Shown: in pieces, positions 7,297-16,802 of the stretch
Layout of the letters: every line of letters begins with the position of its first letter
Numbering within the stretch: position 1 is the stretch's first letter
Source: Taklimakanibacter deserti
Lineage (GTDB): Bacteria > Pseudomonadota > Alphaproteobacteria > Rhizobiales > Aestuariivirgaceae
Assembly: GCA_003574785.1 (NCBI GenBank)
Contig: QORU01000018.1
Coordinates: forward strand, 1 to 64,000
DNA length: 64,000 nt
Reading direction: 5' to 3'
Program-made: the position numbers and the translations under genes
The notes under the pieces: model-generated
The model's input: only the letters and a program-made list of their open reading frames with translations
Database searches by the model: none
Told to the model about the DNA's origin: nothing

Positions 7297-10032
7297 TTAC
7301 GTCGGCTTGTCCTCCGCCTTCGTCCCTGTGAAGACATAGCGCTGATAGACATAGCCGATGCCGACCAGGAACAGGCCCAGACCCAGGAACGAGGCGACCC
7401 GGTAGAGGCCTCCGAGCGCGGCCATGTCTGACAGGAATACCTTACAGACCGTGAGGATGAGGATCGCCAGCGCTCCATGCCTGAGCCAGGGCGCCTTGCG
7501 CCACAGCCCGACGGCGAGCAGCACCAGCGAGAAAACGAGCCACACGACCGAATAGGCGTAATATTCGGCGTCGCTCCTGGCCCACAGATCGAGCACCGGT
7601 CCCTGGAAGGCGCGCTTCGTTTCGAGCGTGGTCCAGGTGAGGACGAGGACCAGGGCGGCTGCAAAGAAGACGATGCGGGCATAGGGCATCTTGGCGATCG
7701 GCGGCAGCGCATAAGCGATGAGGCCGATCAGGATCGCCGGCGCCAGATAGGCGACCAGCAGCACGTTGAAGATCGGCCTGTCGCCAATGCTCTCATAGCT
7801 GAAGAGCGGATTGAGGATCAGGAACTGCCCGAGGAAGACACCCAGAAGGCCGAGGCCGATCAGGATGACGGCCCACCATTTGTCGATGGCCCGGCCGGCA
7901 GCCGCAAAGCTGCGCAAGCGCCACCACCCGGCCCCCAGCCATACGAGCGTGTGCAGGGAGAGTTCGAACAGCGTCAGCTCTTCGGCGGCGATGCGCCCTT
8001 CGGTGAAGATGCGGATCTCGAGCGCGACCAGCAGCAGCGCGAAGACGAAGGCGCCGCTCTCCATCACCGTCACGGTGAGATCGTTCAGGCTTTGCTTGAA
8101 CAAGCGGCCCGCCGCGAAGAAAGCAAGGGCCGGAATGCCATAGCCATAGAGGATCCACTGCGTCCCCAGCGCGTGATTGGTCTCGTAGCTCAGCACATAG
8201 GGGTTGAGCGCCAGGCGCACCAGGATGACGGCCGCGACCGCGAGCGCCAGCTTGCGCAGCTCCTTGAGGTCAAGCGTCTTCTCCAGCCAGGCGAGGGCGG
8301 GAAGCTGCAGCGCGAGTGCTACCGTGAGCCAGGCTTCGCGGAAAACGAAGGCGAAGGCGAAGCTGACACCGGCGATCGCCGCCGCCGCATAGAAGCCTAG
8401 CGCCAGGCGATAGGGCCGCTCCTCGCGCTGCTTGTTCAGGGCACCGGCGAGCGATACCGCGATGCCCGCCGCCGCCACCGCGGTGATCGCCCAGAGGAGA
8501 TCGGTGGTGAAGAAGCGGCTTCGCGCATAGGCCGCCGCCAGAATGAGTAAGGCGCCGAGAAGCGAGATGCCGGCCCAGACCTGCGGTCGCTGGCTGCCGC
8601 GCAACAGGAAAAAGCCCAATCCTGCGATGAGCGCGCCGGCAAAGAGATGCGAGAGCACGAAGCCCTTGGCCTCGGGCGCGAACAAGGCACCGGCCGGCGC
8701 GATGATGTTGCCGGCGTCGATGTCGTAGAGAAGCTGGCCCAGAATGCCTTCCGGGTCCCAAGCGAGGAGAACGAAGAACAAGAGAGCCGCCGCCAGCGCG
8801 ATGAAACCATCGAACCGCTCGAAGCGCCGGCCGGAAAACGCGAGAACGACCGCGCCCAGGACGGCGAGCGAGACGCTCACCGTCGGCGCATTGGCGACAT
8901 GCGACGCGAAGGCGGCAAGGCCGACGCTGCCGATGGCGGCGAGCCAGCCGTTGAATTCAGGCCCTTGCGGCTGATGCGGCTTCTGCCAGATCACCGGCGC
9001 CTCATCGGGCGTCAGTCTGAGCGCCAGCCAGATCGCCGCCGCCGTCAGCACGGCAAGGAAGGCGGCAATGATCAGGAGATCGCCCGCCTGCATCGGTCCC
9101 AGGATCCACACCAGCGTCCACAAGAGCCCGCCGATCGTCGCGCCATAAGCGAGCCAGCCCCAGCCGCGATAGATCACCACCGCATAGGCCGCTGCGGCGA
9201 TGAGGGCGAGATAGGCAAAGAGGATCCCGGCATTCGGCTCCGATGACGAAACCAGGGCCGGCGTCGCGAAGCCGGCGAGAAGGCCGATGATCGCGACAAT
9301 GGGCGTGTGGAGGGCCGCAAGCGCGAAAGCGACGAGCGCCACGATGGCGAGGCCGATGAAGGCGACCGTCGGACTCAGGAGGTCGAGCAGCGCATACGCC
9401 GCATAGATGCTGGCAAAGGAGATGAACAGTCCGGCGCTGGTCAGGGCGCCCGGCACATAATCGGGCTTGAGGGCGGCGATCTCCTTTTGCAGTGGACGGC
9501 GGCGCAGCCATTCGCCGGCTGCCGTCAGGACGACGCCGAGAAGGAGGCCGAAGGTCGCACGCATCGCCGGCGTCAGCAGTGCATTGTCGATCGAATATTT
9601 GATGAGGAAGATGCCGGCGAGGACAAGGGCCACCGCCCCCAGCCAGACGAACCAGCGCGAGGTGAGCCTTTCCTCGATGCCGGCACGGGGCGGCGGCGGT
9701 GGAGCTGGCGGTGGCGCCTCGGGCGGTGCCGAAGCGGCGGCATCGAGGGGCTCGACGGGTTCGGGCTGTTCGGCCGCTTCGCGGACGGGCTCGGCCGCGG
9801 CCACTGGTTCGGCAACCTGGCTCGCTTCCGCCCAGACCCTTCCGGTCTGAGCGTCGGCTGCTGGTTCGGGCGCCACGGCCGGCGTCTCGCCTTGCGCCAG
9901 CTTGGCCTCGAGCTTGGCGATCCTGCGCCTGAGATCGCCGGAGCGGCTCAGCGCGACGATGGAAAGGATGAGAGGGGCGAAGAATATCGCCAGCGCAAGG
10001 AGGCCCACAAAGCCAAAAAAGGCATCGTCCAT
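7297..10032 (-). CDS. DUF2339 polytopic membrane protein
   Basis: A 911-residue protein made almost wholly of hydrophobic helices (well over 20 predicted segments). It begins with one N-terminal helix, then a short charged coiled region (LRRRIAKLEAKLA), an Ala/Pro/Glu-rich linker with a proline run near residues 105-115, and then the membrane array starting about residue 128 (TSRWFVWLGAVALVLAGIFLIKY). This architecture is that of the DUF2339 family, whose biochemical role is unknown; cell-envelope functions have been suggested. It is transcribed alone and convergent with the methyltransferase. The start ATG at 10032 is the first residue of the usual family N-terminus. Confidence 0.85.
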   Translation of the reverse strand: MDDAFFGFVGLLALAIFFAPLILSIVALSRSGDLRRRIAKLEAKLAQGETPAVAPEPAADAQTGRVWAEASQVAEPVAAAEPVREAAEQPEPVEPLDAAASAPPEAPPPAPPPPPRAGIEERLTSRWFVWLGAVALVLAGIFLIKYSIDNALLTPAMRATFGLLLGVVLTAAGEWLRRRPLQKEIAALKPDYVPGALTSAGLFISFASIYAAYALLDLLSPTVAFIGLAIVALVAFALAALHTPIVAIIGLLAGFATPALVSSSEPNAGILFAYLALIAAAAYAVVIYRGWGWLAYGATIGGLLWTLVWILGPMQAGDLLIIAAFLAVLTAAAIWLALRLTPDEAPVIWQKPHQPQGPEFNGWLAAIGSVGLAAFASHVANAPTVSVSLAVLGAVVLAFSGRRFERFDGFIALAAALLFFVLLAWDPEGILGQLLYDIDAGNIIAPAGALFAPEAKGFVLSHLFAGALIAGLGFFLLRGSQRPQVWAGISLLGALLILAAAYARSRFFTTDLLWAITAVAAAGIAVSLAGALNKQREERPYRLALGFYAAAAIAGVSFAFAFVFREAWLTVALALQLPALAWLEKTLDLKELRKLALAVAAVILVRLALNPYVLSYETNHALGTQWILYGYGIPALAFFAAGRLFKQSLNDLTVTVMESGAFVFALLLVALEIRIFTEGRIAAEELTLFELSLHTLVWLGAGWWRLRSFAAAGRAIDKWWAVILIGLGLLGVFLGQFLILNPLFSYESIGDRPIFNVLLVAYLAPAILIGLIAYALPPIAKMPYARIVFFAAALVLVLTWTTLETKRAFQGPVLDLWARSDAEYYAYSVVWLVFSLVLLAVGLWRKAPWLRHGALAILILTVCKVFLSDMAALGGLYRVASFLGLGLFLVGIGYVYQRYVFTGTKAEDKPT

Positions 10033-10339
10033 GGAATCAGATTTTACGCCAGGAGTGAGTTACGGAGCTAGAGAGCCCAGGCAAGGCCCTATTGACTTCG
10101 CGGGCCGAACGGTGGGATTTGGGAAATGACAAGATCGGAGCCATGAACATCTACGAGGCGGAAAGGAGTAAACTCCGCGCGAGGAAATCGCTGTAAAATT
10201 CCCTGCTCGCCGTCCTAAGTCATTGATATATCAAGGGTGAGCATTTTTTCGTGAAAATCCCTGATAATCCCTGCAAATCGCTGAATCTGACCCCGGACAA
10301 AAGCCGCAATCCGCAAGAATTCTTTCCTAGATTTTTGCG
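10033..10339. other. Intergenic region without a gene, holding short iterated motifs
   Basis: No open reading frame of plausible coding quality is present. The region upstream of the DUF2339 start holds five degenerate copies of an AATCCCTG-type motif, a perfect 12-bp palindrome TTGATATATCAA (10223-10234) and an A/T-rich run after it. This combination resembles debris at the edge of a mobile element. A promoter for the DUF2339 gene must lie in its left part but is not obvious. Confidence 0.5.
10184..10285. repeat. Degenerate tandem and dispersed 10-bp repeats
   Basis: Three head-to-tail 10-bp units AATCCCTGAT, AATCCCTGCA and AATCGCTGAA occupy 10256-10285. Two further related units, AAATCGCTGT (10184-10193) and AAATTCCCTGC (10196-10206), lie upstream. 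The period of 10 is exact within the tandem block. Origin and function are unknown. Confidence 0.55.
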
Positions 10340-10792
10340 CTAAGCGTTCGCTTCCGGCGGCAGGAAATCGACCTCATGCTGCGCCGATATCCGCACGGCC
10401 TCCATCGGATCGGCGACATTGTGCAGCTTGTTGAACAGCTCTTCCAGCATGCGGGCGGGTGAGACCCAGAACAGCGCGCGCGCCGGTTTGTCCGACTTGT
10501 TGAAATAGCCGTGCGGGATGCCGCGCGGCATGCGCACCAGATCGCCGGCCTTGGCCTTCAGCCATTTGCCGTCGAGCTTGAGATCGAGCTCGCCTTCCTG
10601 GACGAGGATGAACTCCTCCTGGGTCGGATGAACATGGACGGGCACGAACTGGCCGGGCTGGCTATTGGTCTCGAAGGCGAAGGTCGAGGCGCAGACGGCC
10701 TTCGGGAAATAAAGCTGGCCCAGTATGTTCCAGCTCTTGCCGCCAAAGCCCGTACCATTGGCGGTAATCCCCTTCTCCAGATCGTCGGCCAT
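10340..10792 (-). CDS. Small cupin-domain protein
   Basis: A 150-residue single-domain cupin. Motif 1 is PVHVHPTQEEFILVQEGELDL (about 52-72), with two His and one Glu as the metal ligands, and motif 2 is PRGIPHGYFNKSDKPA (about 88-103) with the fourth His. A C-terminal helical tail (about 112-140) follows. Members of this fold act as isomerases, dioxygenases or sugar-binding proteins, and the substrate cannot be inferred here. GGGAG precedes the ATG. It is 20 bp downstream of the GFA-family gene in the same direction and may be cotranscribed with it. Confidence 0.8.
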   Translation of the reverse strand: MADDLEKGITANGTGFGGKSWNILGQLYFPKAVCASTFAFETNSQPGQFVPVHVHPTQEEFILVQEGELDLKLDGKWLKAKAGDLVRMPRGIPHGYFNKSDKPARALFWVSPARMLEELFNKLHNVADPMEAVRISAQHEVDFLPPEANA

Positions 10793-10812
10793 TCTCGCGT
10801 CTCCCTGTCTTG

Positions 10813-11292
10813 TTATTTACCCGGTCCCAGCAGCGCTTCGCGGCGCTTCAAGCTGTCGGCCGGCCATTGCGTCTTCATATCATAGAAAACGTCGAAGGCC
10901 GGCACATCATCGGAGAGCCTGACCCAAGGCAGCTTCGAGCGTGTGAATATATGAGCGTCGGGCTTGAACGTCGCCGCCGCATCGAGCGTGCTCATGCGCA
11001 CGAAGCGCATGGGCCTGCGGCCATAGTCGCTCCACAAGGCCGTGCGGCAGATGGGGCAGCGATAGATGTCATGCGGCCTGCCGCTCTCGGTCGGCATGAG
11101 CACGGCTTCCGGATTCCCTTTGAGCAGCTCGATGCGTTCCGCCTCGATCACGCCGTTGATCACGAAGGCACTGCCGGTCTGGCGCTGGCAGTCGCGGCAA
11201 TGGCAGCAATTGATGAACATCGGCGGCGACTTCAGCCGGTAGCGCACGGCGCCGCAGAAGCAACCGCCCTCGAGATTTCGGGTCTCAGCCAT
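10813..11292 (-). CDS. GFA-family (CENP-V fold) zinc protein
   Basis: A 159-residue protein of the glutathione-dependent formaldehyde-activating (Gfa) family. Zinc-binding cysteines appear in order: GGCFCGAVRY near the N-terminus, CCHCRDCQRQTGSAF, and CPICRTALW further on. Gfa-like proteins bind zinc and sometimes glutathione adducts, but most family members have no proven activity. The ATG at 11292 is 2 bp past the dnaE stop; a GTG at 11298 would overlap that stop by 4 bp, so coupling to dnaE is likely with either start. Confidence 0.85.
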   Translation of the reverse strand: MAETRNLEGGCFCGAVRYRLKSPPMFINCCHCRDCQRQTGSAFVINGVIEAERIELLKGNPEAVLMPTESGRPHDIYRCPICRTALWSDYGRRPMRFVRMSTLDAAATFKPDAHIFTRSKLPWVRLSDDVPAFDVFYDMKTQWPADSLKRREALLGPGK

Positions 11293-11294
11293 GA

Positions 11295-14200
11295 TCACAA
11301 ATCCTGCACATCGACGACGCCGGAGATCGCCTTGATCGCCCCCTTAATCTGCGGCGTGATGGTGAATTTGTTGCCGAGTATAACCTCGACCTCCCTGCCC
11401 TTGTCCATCTGCAGGATGAGCTTGACCGGCGCCTTGCCGCCATTGGTCAGGCGCTGGGCGATCGAGTCGATCGGCTTTGCATCGCGCACGAAGATGGTGA
11501 GGCCCGAGGTGATCTGGGCCGCGGCGCGCTCCAGTTCCTCGACGCCCTGCAGGCGCAGGCGCACCTCCTCGCCATCGACATCGGCCTCGACACGCGCGAT
11601 CACCGCCTTGCCGGGCTCGAGCAGATCGCGCGAGACGGCGAGCGTGTCCGAGAAGCAGATCGTCTCGAACTGGCCGGTCGGATCGGAGAAGCCGACAAAG
11701 GCGAACTTGTTGCCGGATTTCGACCGCCGCTCCTGGCGATGGGTGATGGTGCCGGCGAGCTTCGCCGCCGTCGCCCCCTTGGTCAGGGCCTTGTCATGGA
11801 AGGACGACCAGGTATCGACGCCGAGGCGCTGCAGGCGGACCATATAGTCGTCGAGCGGATGGCCCGAGAGATAGAAGCCGATCGCCTCGAATTCCTGGGC
11901 GAGGCGTTCCATCGGCAGCCAGGCCTCGCGCACCGGCAAGGCGACGTCCTCCTTGGTCGATTGACCGAAGAGATCATGCTGGCCGGCCTCGGCTTCCGCC
12001 GTCGTGCGGTTGGCCATCGCGAGAATGGCGTCGACGCCCTCGAATACTTGTGCCCGGTTGGGCTGGAGATCGTCGAACGCCCCGGCCTTGGCCAGGCTTT
12101 CCAGCGCCCGACGGTTCAATATATGGGCATCGATCCGGCGGGCGAAATCACCGAGCGAGACATAAGGACCTTCGGCCTTGCGCTTCTCGACCAGATGCTG
12201 GATGGCGCCGGAGCCGACATTCTTGAGCGCCGACAATGAATAGAGGACGGCGGCATCCTTGACCGCGAAATCGACCTCGGAGGTATTGATCGAGGGCGGC
12301 ACGATCTTGACCCCGATGCGCTGCGCCTCCTGGCGGAAGACCTGCAGCTTGTCGGTATTGCCCATATCGAGCGACATCGAGGCAGCAAGGAATTCGACCG
12401 GGTGGTTCGCCTTGAGGTAAGCGGTCTGGTAGCTGATATAGGCATAGGGTGCCGAGTGCGACTTGTTGAAGCCGTATTCGGCGAATTTCGCGCAGGCATC
12501 GAAGATGTTGGTGGCCGTGGTCTCATCGATGCCGCGCTCGATGGCGCCTTTGAGGAAGTTGCCGCGCTGGGCGTCCATTTCGGATTTGATCTTCTTGCCC
12601 ATGGCGCGGCGCAAGAGGTCGGCCTGCGCCAGCGTATAGCCCGCGAGATCCTTGGCGATCTGCTGCACCTGCTCCTGATAGGTGATGACGCCGAAGGTCT
12701 CCTTGAGGATCGGCTCGAGCCAGGGATGCATATATTCGATGGGCTCGCGACCGAGCTTGCGCGCGCAATAAAGGGGGATGTTTGCCATCGGGCCCGGGCG
12801 ATAGAGGGCGACGAGCGCGATCAGATCTTCGAAGCGGTCGGCGCGCATCTGGCGCACCGCATCGCGCATGCCGGAACTTTCCAATTGGAACACGCCCACG
12901 GTGTCGCCCTGTCCCAGCATCTGGTATGTCGCCAAATCGTCGAGCGGGATCTTGTTGGCGTCGAAATCGGGAATGCGCAGGCGGATGAGGCGCTGCGCCT
13001 TGTCGATGATGGTGAGCGTCTTGAGGCCGAGGAAGTCGAACTTAACGAGGCCCGCCTTCTCGACATATTTCATGTTGAACTGGGTGGCGGGCAATGACGA
13101 GCGCGGATCGCGGTAGAGCGGCACCAGTTCTTCCAGCGGCCGATCGCCGATCACGATGCCCGCGGCATGGGTCGAGGCATGCCGATAGAGACCTTCGAGC
13201 TTGAGGCCGATCTCCAGCATGGCGCGGACGGTCGCGTCCTTGTCGCGCTCCTCCTTGAGCCGCGGCTCGCCGTCGATTGCTTGGGCGAGCGACACCGGAT
13301 TGGCCGGGTTCATCGGGATCATCTTGCTCAGGCGATCGACCTGGCCATAGGGCATCTGCAGCACGCGTCCGACATCGCGGCACACCGCGCGCGCCTGCAG
13401 CTTACCGAATGTGATGATCTGCGCCACGTGGTCCTTGCCGTATTTGGCCTGGACATAGTCGATCACCTCGTCGCGCCGGTCCTGGCAGAAATCGATGTCG
13501 AAGTCGGGCATCGACACGCGGTCGGGGTTGAGGAAGCGCTCGAACAGGAGATTGAAGCGCAAGGGATCGAGATCGGTGATGGTGAGCGAATAGGCAACGA
13601 GCGAGCCGGCACCCGAGCCGCGCCCCGGGCCCACCGGGATGCCTTGCGACTTCGCATATTTGATGAAGTCGGAGACGATCAGGAAGTAGCCCGGATATTT
13701 CATCTTGATGATGACATCGAGCTCGAAGTCGAGGCGCTGGCGATAGTCCGCTTCGCTATAGCCTTCCACCAGGCCGCGTTCCTTAAGCCGCGCGGCGAGG
13801 CCTTCCTCGGCCTGGCGGCGCAGTTCCACCGCCTCGTCGCCCTCGCCATAGCGCGGCAGGATCGGCTGTTGCGACCTGACCTTGTAGGCGCAACGCCTGG
13901 CGATCTCGACGGTCGAGGCGATGGCTTCGGGAATGTCGGCGAAAAGCGCCGCCATCTGCTGCGGTGTCTTGAAATAATGCTCAGGCGTCAGCCGGCGGCG
14001 GTCCTCGGCAGCGACGACCTCGCCTTCGGCGATGCAGATCAGCGCATCATGAGCGGCATAATCGTCGAGCTTGGCGAAGTAAGGCTCGTTGGTGGCAACG
14101 AGCGGCAGATTGAGCTCATAAGCGAGATCGATCAGCCCGGGCTCGGCCAGCTGCTCGTTCTCGGTGCCGTGGCGCTGCAATTCGACATAGAGGCGGTCGC

Positions 14201-14738
14201 CGAAAATCTTGGCGAGCTCTTCGATTCGGGTCCGCGCGATCTGCGGCTGGCCTTGGACGAGCGCTTCGTTGATCGGGCCATCCGGGCCGCCGGTCAGGCA
14301 GATGAGGCCCTCCGCATGCCGGCTCAGATACTCCAGGCTGACATGGGGCTCGGCCGTATCCGGCGTGTCGAGATAGGCGCGGCTCGACAGCAGCATCAGG
14401 TTGCGATAGCCGGCCTCGTCCTTGGCGAGGAGCGCCAGGCTTGGCATCTTGCGCAAGCCGGTCTTCTGGCGGTGGACCGTGTCCGGCGCCGACTGATCGG
14501 GACAAGCGATCTTGAGGGTGCAGCCGATGATGGGCTGGATGCCCTTCTCGCTCAGGGCATCCGAGAATTCGAGGGCGCCGAAGAGGTTGCCGGTATCGGT
14601 GATGGCAAGCGCGGGGCTCCCCATTTCCTTGGCTAGAGCGCCCATCTGCTTGATATGCAGGGCGCCTTCGGCCAGCGAATAGGCCGAATGGGTCCTGAGA
14701 TGGATGAAGGTGACGCTGTTCTTCGACTCGGCCGACAT
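11295..14738 (-). CDS. dnaE: DNA polymerase III alpha subunit (replicative, DnaE1 type)
   Basis: An 1147-residue catalytic subunit of the replicative polymerase. The N-terminal PHP domain starts with HLRTHSAYSLAEGA and ITDTGNLFGA. The C-family palm contains GPGRGSGAGSLVAY and the catalytic Asp pair in MPDFDIDFCQDRRDE (about 415-430). The fingers, a helix-hairpin-helix (about 830-900) and an OB domain (KLAGTITHRQERRSKSGN) follow. Length and domain order match the proteobacterial replicative form rather than the shorter error-prone DnaE2. It is the last core gene of the proS-lolC-lolD-dnaE group, 67 bp downstream of lolD. Confidence 0.97.
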   Translation of the reverse strand: MSAESKNSVTFIHLRTHSAYSLAEGALHIKQMGALAKEMGSPALAITDTGNLFGALEFSDALSEKGIQPIIGCTLKIACPDQSAPDTVHRQKTGLRKMPSLALLAKDEAGYRNLMLLSSRAYLDTPDTAEPHVSLEYLSRHAEGLICLTGGPDGPINEALVQGQPQIARTRIEELAKIFGDRLYVELQRHGTENEQLAEPGLIDLAYELNLPLVATNEPYFAKLDDYAAHDALICIAEGEVVAAEDRRRLTPEHYFKTPQQMAALFADIPEAIASTVEIARRCAYKVRSQQPILPRYGEGDEAVELRRQAEEGLAARLKERGLVEGYSEADYRQRLDFELDVIIKMKYPGYFLIVSDFIKYAKSQGIPVGPGRGSGAGSLVAYSLTITDLDPLRFNLLFERFLNPDRVSMPDFDIDFCQDRRDEVIDYVQAKYGKDHVAQIITFGKLQARAVCRDVGRVLQMPYGQVDRLSKMIPMNPANPVSLAQAIDGEPRLKEERDKDATVRAMLEIGLKLEGLYRHASTHAAGIVIGDRPLEELVPLYRDPRSSLPATQFNMKYVEKAGLVKFDFLGLKTLTIIDKAQRLIRLRIPDFDANKIPLDDLATYQMLGQGDTVGVFQLESSGMRDAVRQMRADRFEDLIALVALYRPGPMANIPLYCARKLGREPIEYMHPWLEPILKETFGVITYQEQVQQIAKDLAGYTLAQADLLRRAMGKKIKSEMDAQRGNFLKGAIERGIDETTATNIFDACAKFAEYGFNKSHSAPYAYISYQTAYLKANHPVEFLAASMSLDMGNTDKLQVFRQEAQRIGVKIVPPSINTSEVDFAVKDAAVLYSLSALKNVGSGAIQHLVEKRKAEGPYVSLGDFARRIDAHILNRRALESLAKAGAFDDLQPNRAQVFEGVDAILAMANRTTAEAEAGQHDLFGQSTKEDVALPVREAWLPMERLAQEFEAIGFYLSGHPLDDYMVRLQRLGVDTWSSFHDKALTKGATAAKLAGTITHRQERRSKSGNKFAFVGFSDPTGQFETICFSDTLAVSRDLLEPGKAVIARVEADVDGEEVRLRLQGVEELERAAAQITSGLTIFVRDAKPIDSIAQRLTNGGKAPVKLILQMDKGREVEVILGNKFTITPQIKGAIKAISGVVDVQDL

Positions 14739-14805
14739 GCCCGGGAATCTAGCGCAATTGGCTACGGGAATGCGACATCAGTGGCGGCCTATTCCACAGG
14801 GGGGT

Positions 14806-15495
14806 TCAGCCCGGGCTGAGCCGGCCGTCCTCGAGCTTCACCAGCCGCGTCATCCGGCGGGCGAGCTCGAAATTGTGCGTCGCGATCAGGGCTCCCACCC
14901 CTTCCTCGGCAATGACGCGAAGGAATTCGGCATGGACCTGGTCGGAGGTCTTGGGGTCGAGATTGCCGGTCGGCTCATCGGCAAGGAGCAGCAGCGGCCG
15001 ATTGGCCAGAGCGCGCGAGATGGCGACGCGCTGCTGTTCACCGCCCGAAAGCTCGGCGGGGCGATGCTCGGCGCGTGGCGCGAGGCCGAAACGTTCCAGG
15101 AGCTCGAGCGCGCGCTTGCTCGCCGCGGGCTTGTCGGCGCCGGCGATGAGCTGCGGCATCATGATGTTCTCGAGCGCCGAGAATTCCGGCAGCAGGTGAT
15201 GGAACTGGTAGACAAAGCCGATGCCGATGCGGCGGATGCGGGTGCGCGATGCGTCATCGAGCGCCGTGCAGTTCTGCCCGGCGACGAATACCTCGCCCGC
15301 CGTCGGCGTTTCGAGCAGGCCCGCAATATGGAGCAGCGATGATTTGCCCGAGCCCGACTGTCCGACGAGTGCTACGATCTCGCCCGGATGGACATCGAGG
15401 CTGATATCCAGGAACACATCGAGGCGGCTCGCGCCTTCCGAATAGGAGCGTGCGACATGGCGCAGTTCGAGGGCGGGCTTCAGTTCGTCGCTCAT
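14806..15495 (-). CDS. lolD: Lipoprotein-releasing ABC transporter ATPase
   Basis: A 229-residue ABC ATPase. Walker A is GQSGSGKS (45-52), the signature is LSGGEQQR (149-156), Walker B is LLLLADEP (168-175), and the H-loop is THN. FVYQFHHLLPEF after the Q loop is typical of LolD. With the LolC/E permease it drives release of lipoproteins from the inner membrane to the carrier LolA. The frame stays open upstream through lolC, but the ATG at 15495 overlaps the lolC stop as ATGA and starts the protein at the correct family position. Cotranscription and translational coupling with lolC follow. Confidence 0.94.
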   Translation of the reverse strand: MSDELKPALELRHVARSYSEGASRLDVFLDISLDVHPGEIVALVGQSGSGKSSLLHIAGLLETPTAGEVFVAGQNCTALDDASRTRIRRIGIGFVYQFHHLLPEFSALENIMMPQLIAGADKPAASKRALELLERFGLAPRAEHRPAELSGGEQQRVAISRALANRPLLLLADEPTGNLDPKTSDQVHAEFLRVIAEEGVGALIATHNFELARRMTRLVKLEDGRLSPG

Positions 15496-16802
15496 TCGTA
15501 GCGCAGAGCCTCGACCGGATCGAGCCGCGCCGCGCGCCACGCGGGATAGAGGGTCGCCAAGAATGAGAGCGCCAGCGACATGAGAACAATGCTCGCGGTC
15601 TGCACCGGCTCGATCTTGGCGGGGAGCTGCGAGAGATAATAGAGCTCCGGAGAAAACACTTCCGTGCCGGAGAGCCAGGTGACGAAACGGCGAATGCCGT
15701 CGACATTGAGGCAAATGACGAGACCGAGCAGAAAGCCGGCAAGCGTTCCGACGACACCGATGATCGCACCGGTCATGAAGAATATCCGCTGCACACTGCC
15801 GCTCGTCGCGCCCATGGTGCGCAGGATGGCGATGTCGTGCCCCTTGTCCTTCACCAGCATATAGAGGCCGGAAATGATGTTGAGCGCGGCCACCAGGATG
15901 ATCATGGTCAGGACCAGGAACATCACATTGCGTTCGACCGCGAGCGCGCCGAAAAAAGCCTGGTTGCGCTGCTGCCAGGTCTGAATATCGAGACTCGGCC
16001 CCGCCGCGTCGAGGAGCGCCGGTTTCATCTCGCTGATCATGTCGGGATTGTCGACGGTGACCTCGATGGCGGAAGCCGCATTATCGACGACGAAATAGTC
16101 CTGCGCCTCGGCAAGCGGCATATAGATAACGCTTTCATCATATTCCGACATGCCGATCTTGAAGATGGCGACGACCGGATAGTCGCGGATGCGCGGTGCG
16201 GTGCCCATGACGGTCTCAGGGCCTGCGGGCGAGATGATCGTCAGCGTGCTGCCGAGGCCAAGGCCGTGCTTCCAGGCCATGCGCTCGCCGATCGCGACGC
16301 CGCCCGAGTTTTCGAAGCCATCCAATGACGGCACCTCATCGGGTGTGCCTAACTCCTTGAGAGCGGTGGTGAGGTTCTGGTTGTTGATGCTCGGCAGTTT
16401 CTTGAGATCGGCTTCGTGGACGCCGCGCACCAGCGCACCGGTATTGTTGCGCTGGGTCGAGGCCATGGCCTGGCCCTCGACGAAGGGCATGGCGTGGACG
16501 ACGCCCGGCACCCTGGCGATGCGTGCCGTATCATTCTCATAATCGGTGATCGGCGCGGCATCGAGCGAATAGAAGGTCGCATGGCCGCTGAAGCCTAAGA
16601 TCTTGTCGAGCAATTCGGCGCGGAAGCCGTTGAGCACCGCCATGACCACGATGAGGGTAGCGACGCCCAGCATGATGCCGAGGAACGAAATGAGCGAGAT
16701 GACCGAGACGAAGCCCTCGCGGCGACGGGTCAACAGATAGCGCAGCGCCAGCATCCGCTCGAAGGGAGCGAAAGGCTTGGTGTCCGGCAGCGCCTTGTCC
16801 AT
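15492..16802 (-). CDS. lolC: Lipoprotein-releasing ABC transporter permease LolC/LolE
   Basis: A 436-residue permease with four membrane segments: one N-terminal (about 30-52), followed by a long periplasmic domain, then three C-terminal (about 285-310, 335-360, 385-410). The N-terminus LALRYLLTRRREGFVSVISLISFLGIMLGVATLI is characteristic of LolC/LolE, as is the closing PAWRAARLDPVEALRYE. Alphaproteobacteria commonly have a single such permease acting as a homodimer, and here only one gene is present. The start overlaps the proS stop (TGATG), and its own stop overlaps lolD. Confidence 0.93.
   Translation of the reverse strand: MDKALPDTKPFAPFERMLALRYLLTRRREGFVSVISLISFLGIMLGVATLIVVMAVLNGFRAELLDKILGFSGHATFYSLDAAPITDYENDTARIARVPGVVHAMPFVEGQAMASTQRNNTGALVRGVHEADLKKLPSINNQNLTTALKELGTPDEVPSLDGFENSGGVAIGERMAWKHGLGLGSTLTIISPAGPETVMGTAPRIRDYPVVAIFKIGMSEYDESVIYMPLAEAQDYFVVDNAASAIEVTVDNPDMISEMKPALLDAAGPSLDIQTWQQRNQAFFGALAVERNVMFLVLTMIILVAALNIISGLYMLVKDKGHDIAILRTMGATSGSVQRIFFMTGAIIGVVGTLAGFLLGLVICLNVDGIRRFVTWLSGTEVFSPELYYLSQLPAKIEPVQTASIVLMSLALSFLATLYPAWRAARLDPVEALRYE

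Noticed and set aside
13167..14636. A 489-codon plus-strand frame opposite dnaE
   Set aside because: Shadow of the polymerase gene; composition and lack of motifs argue against coding.
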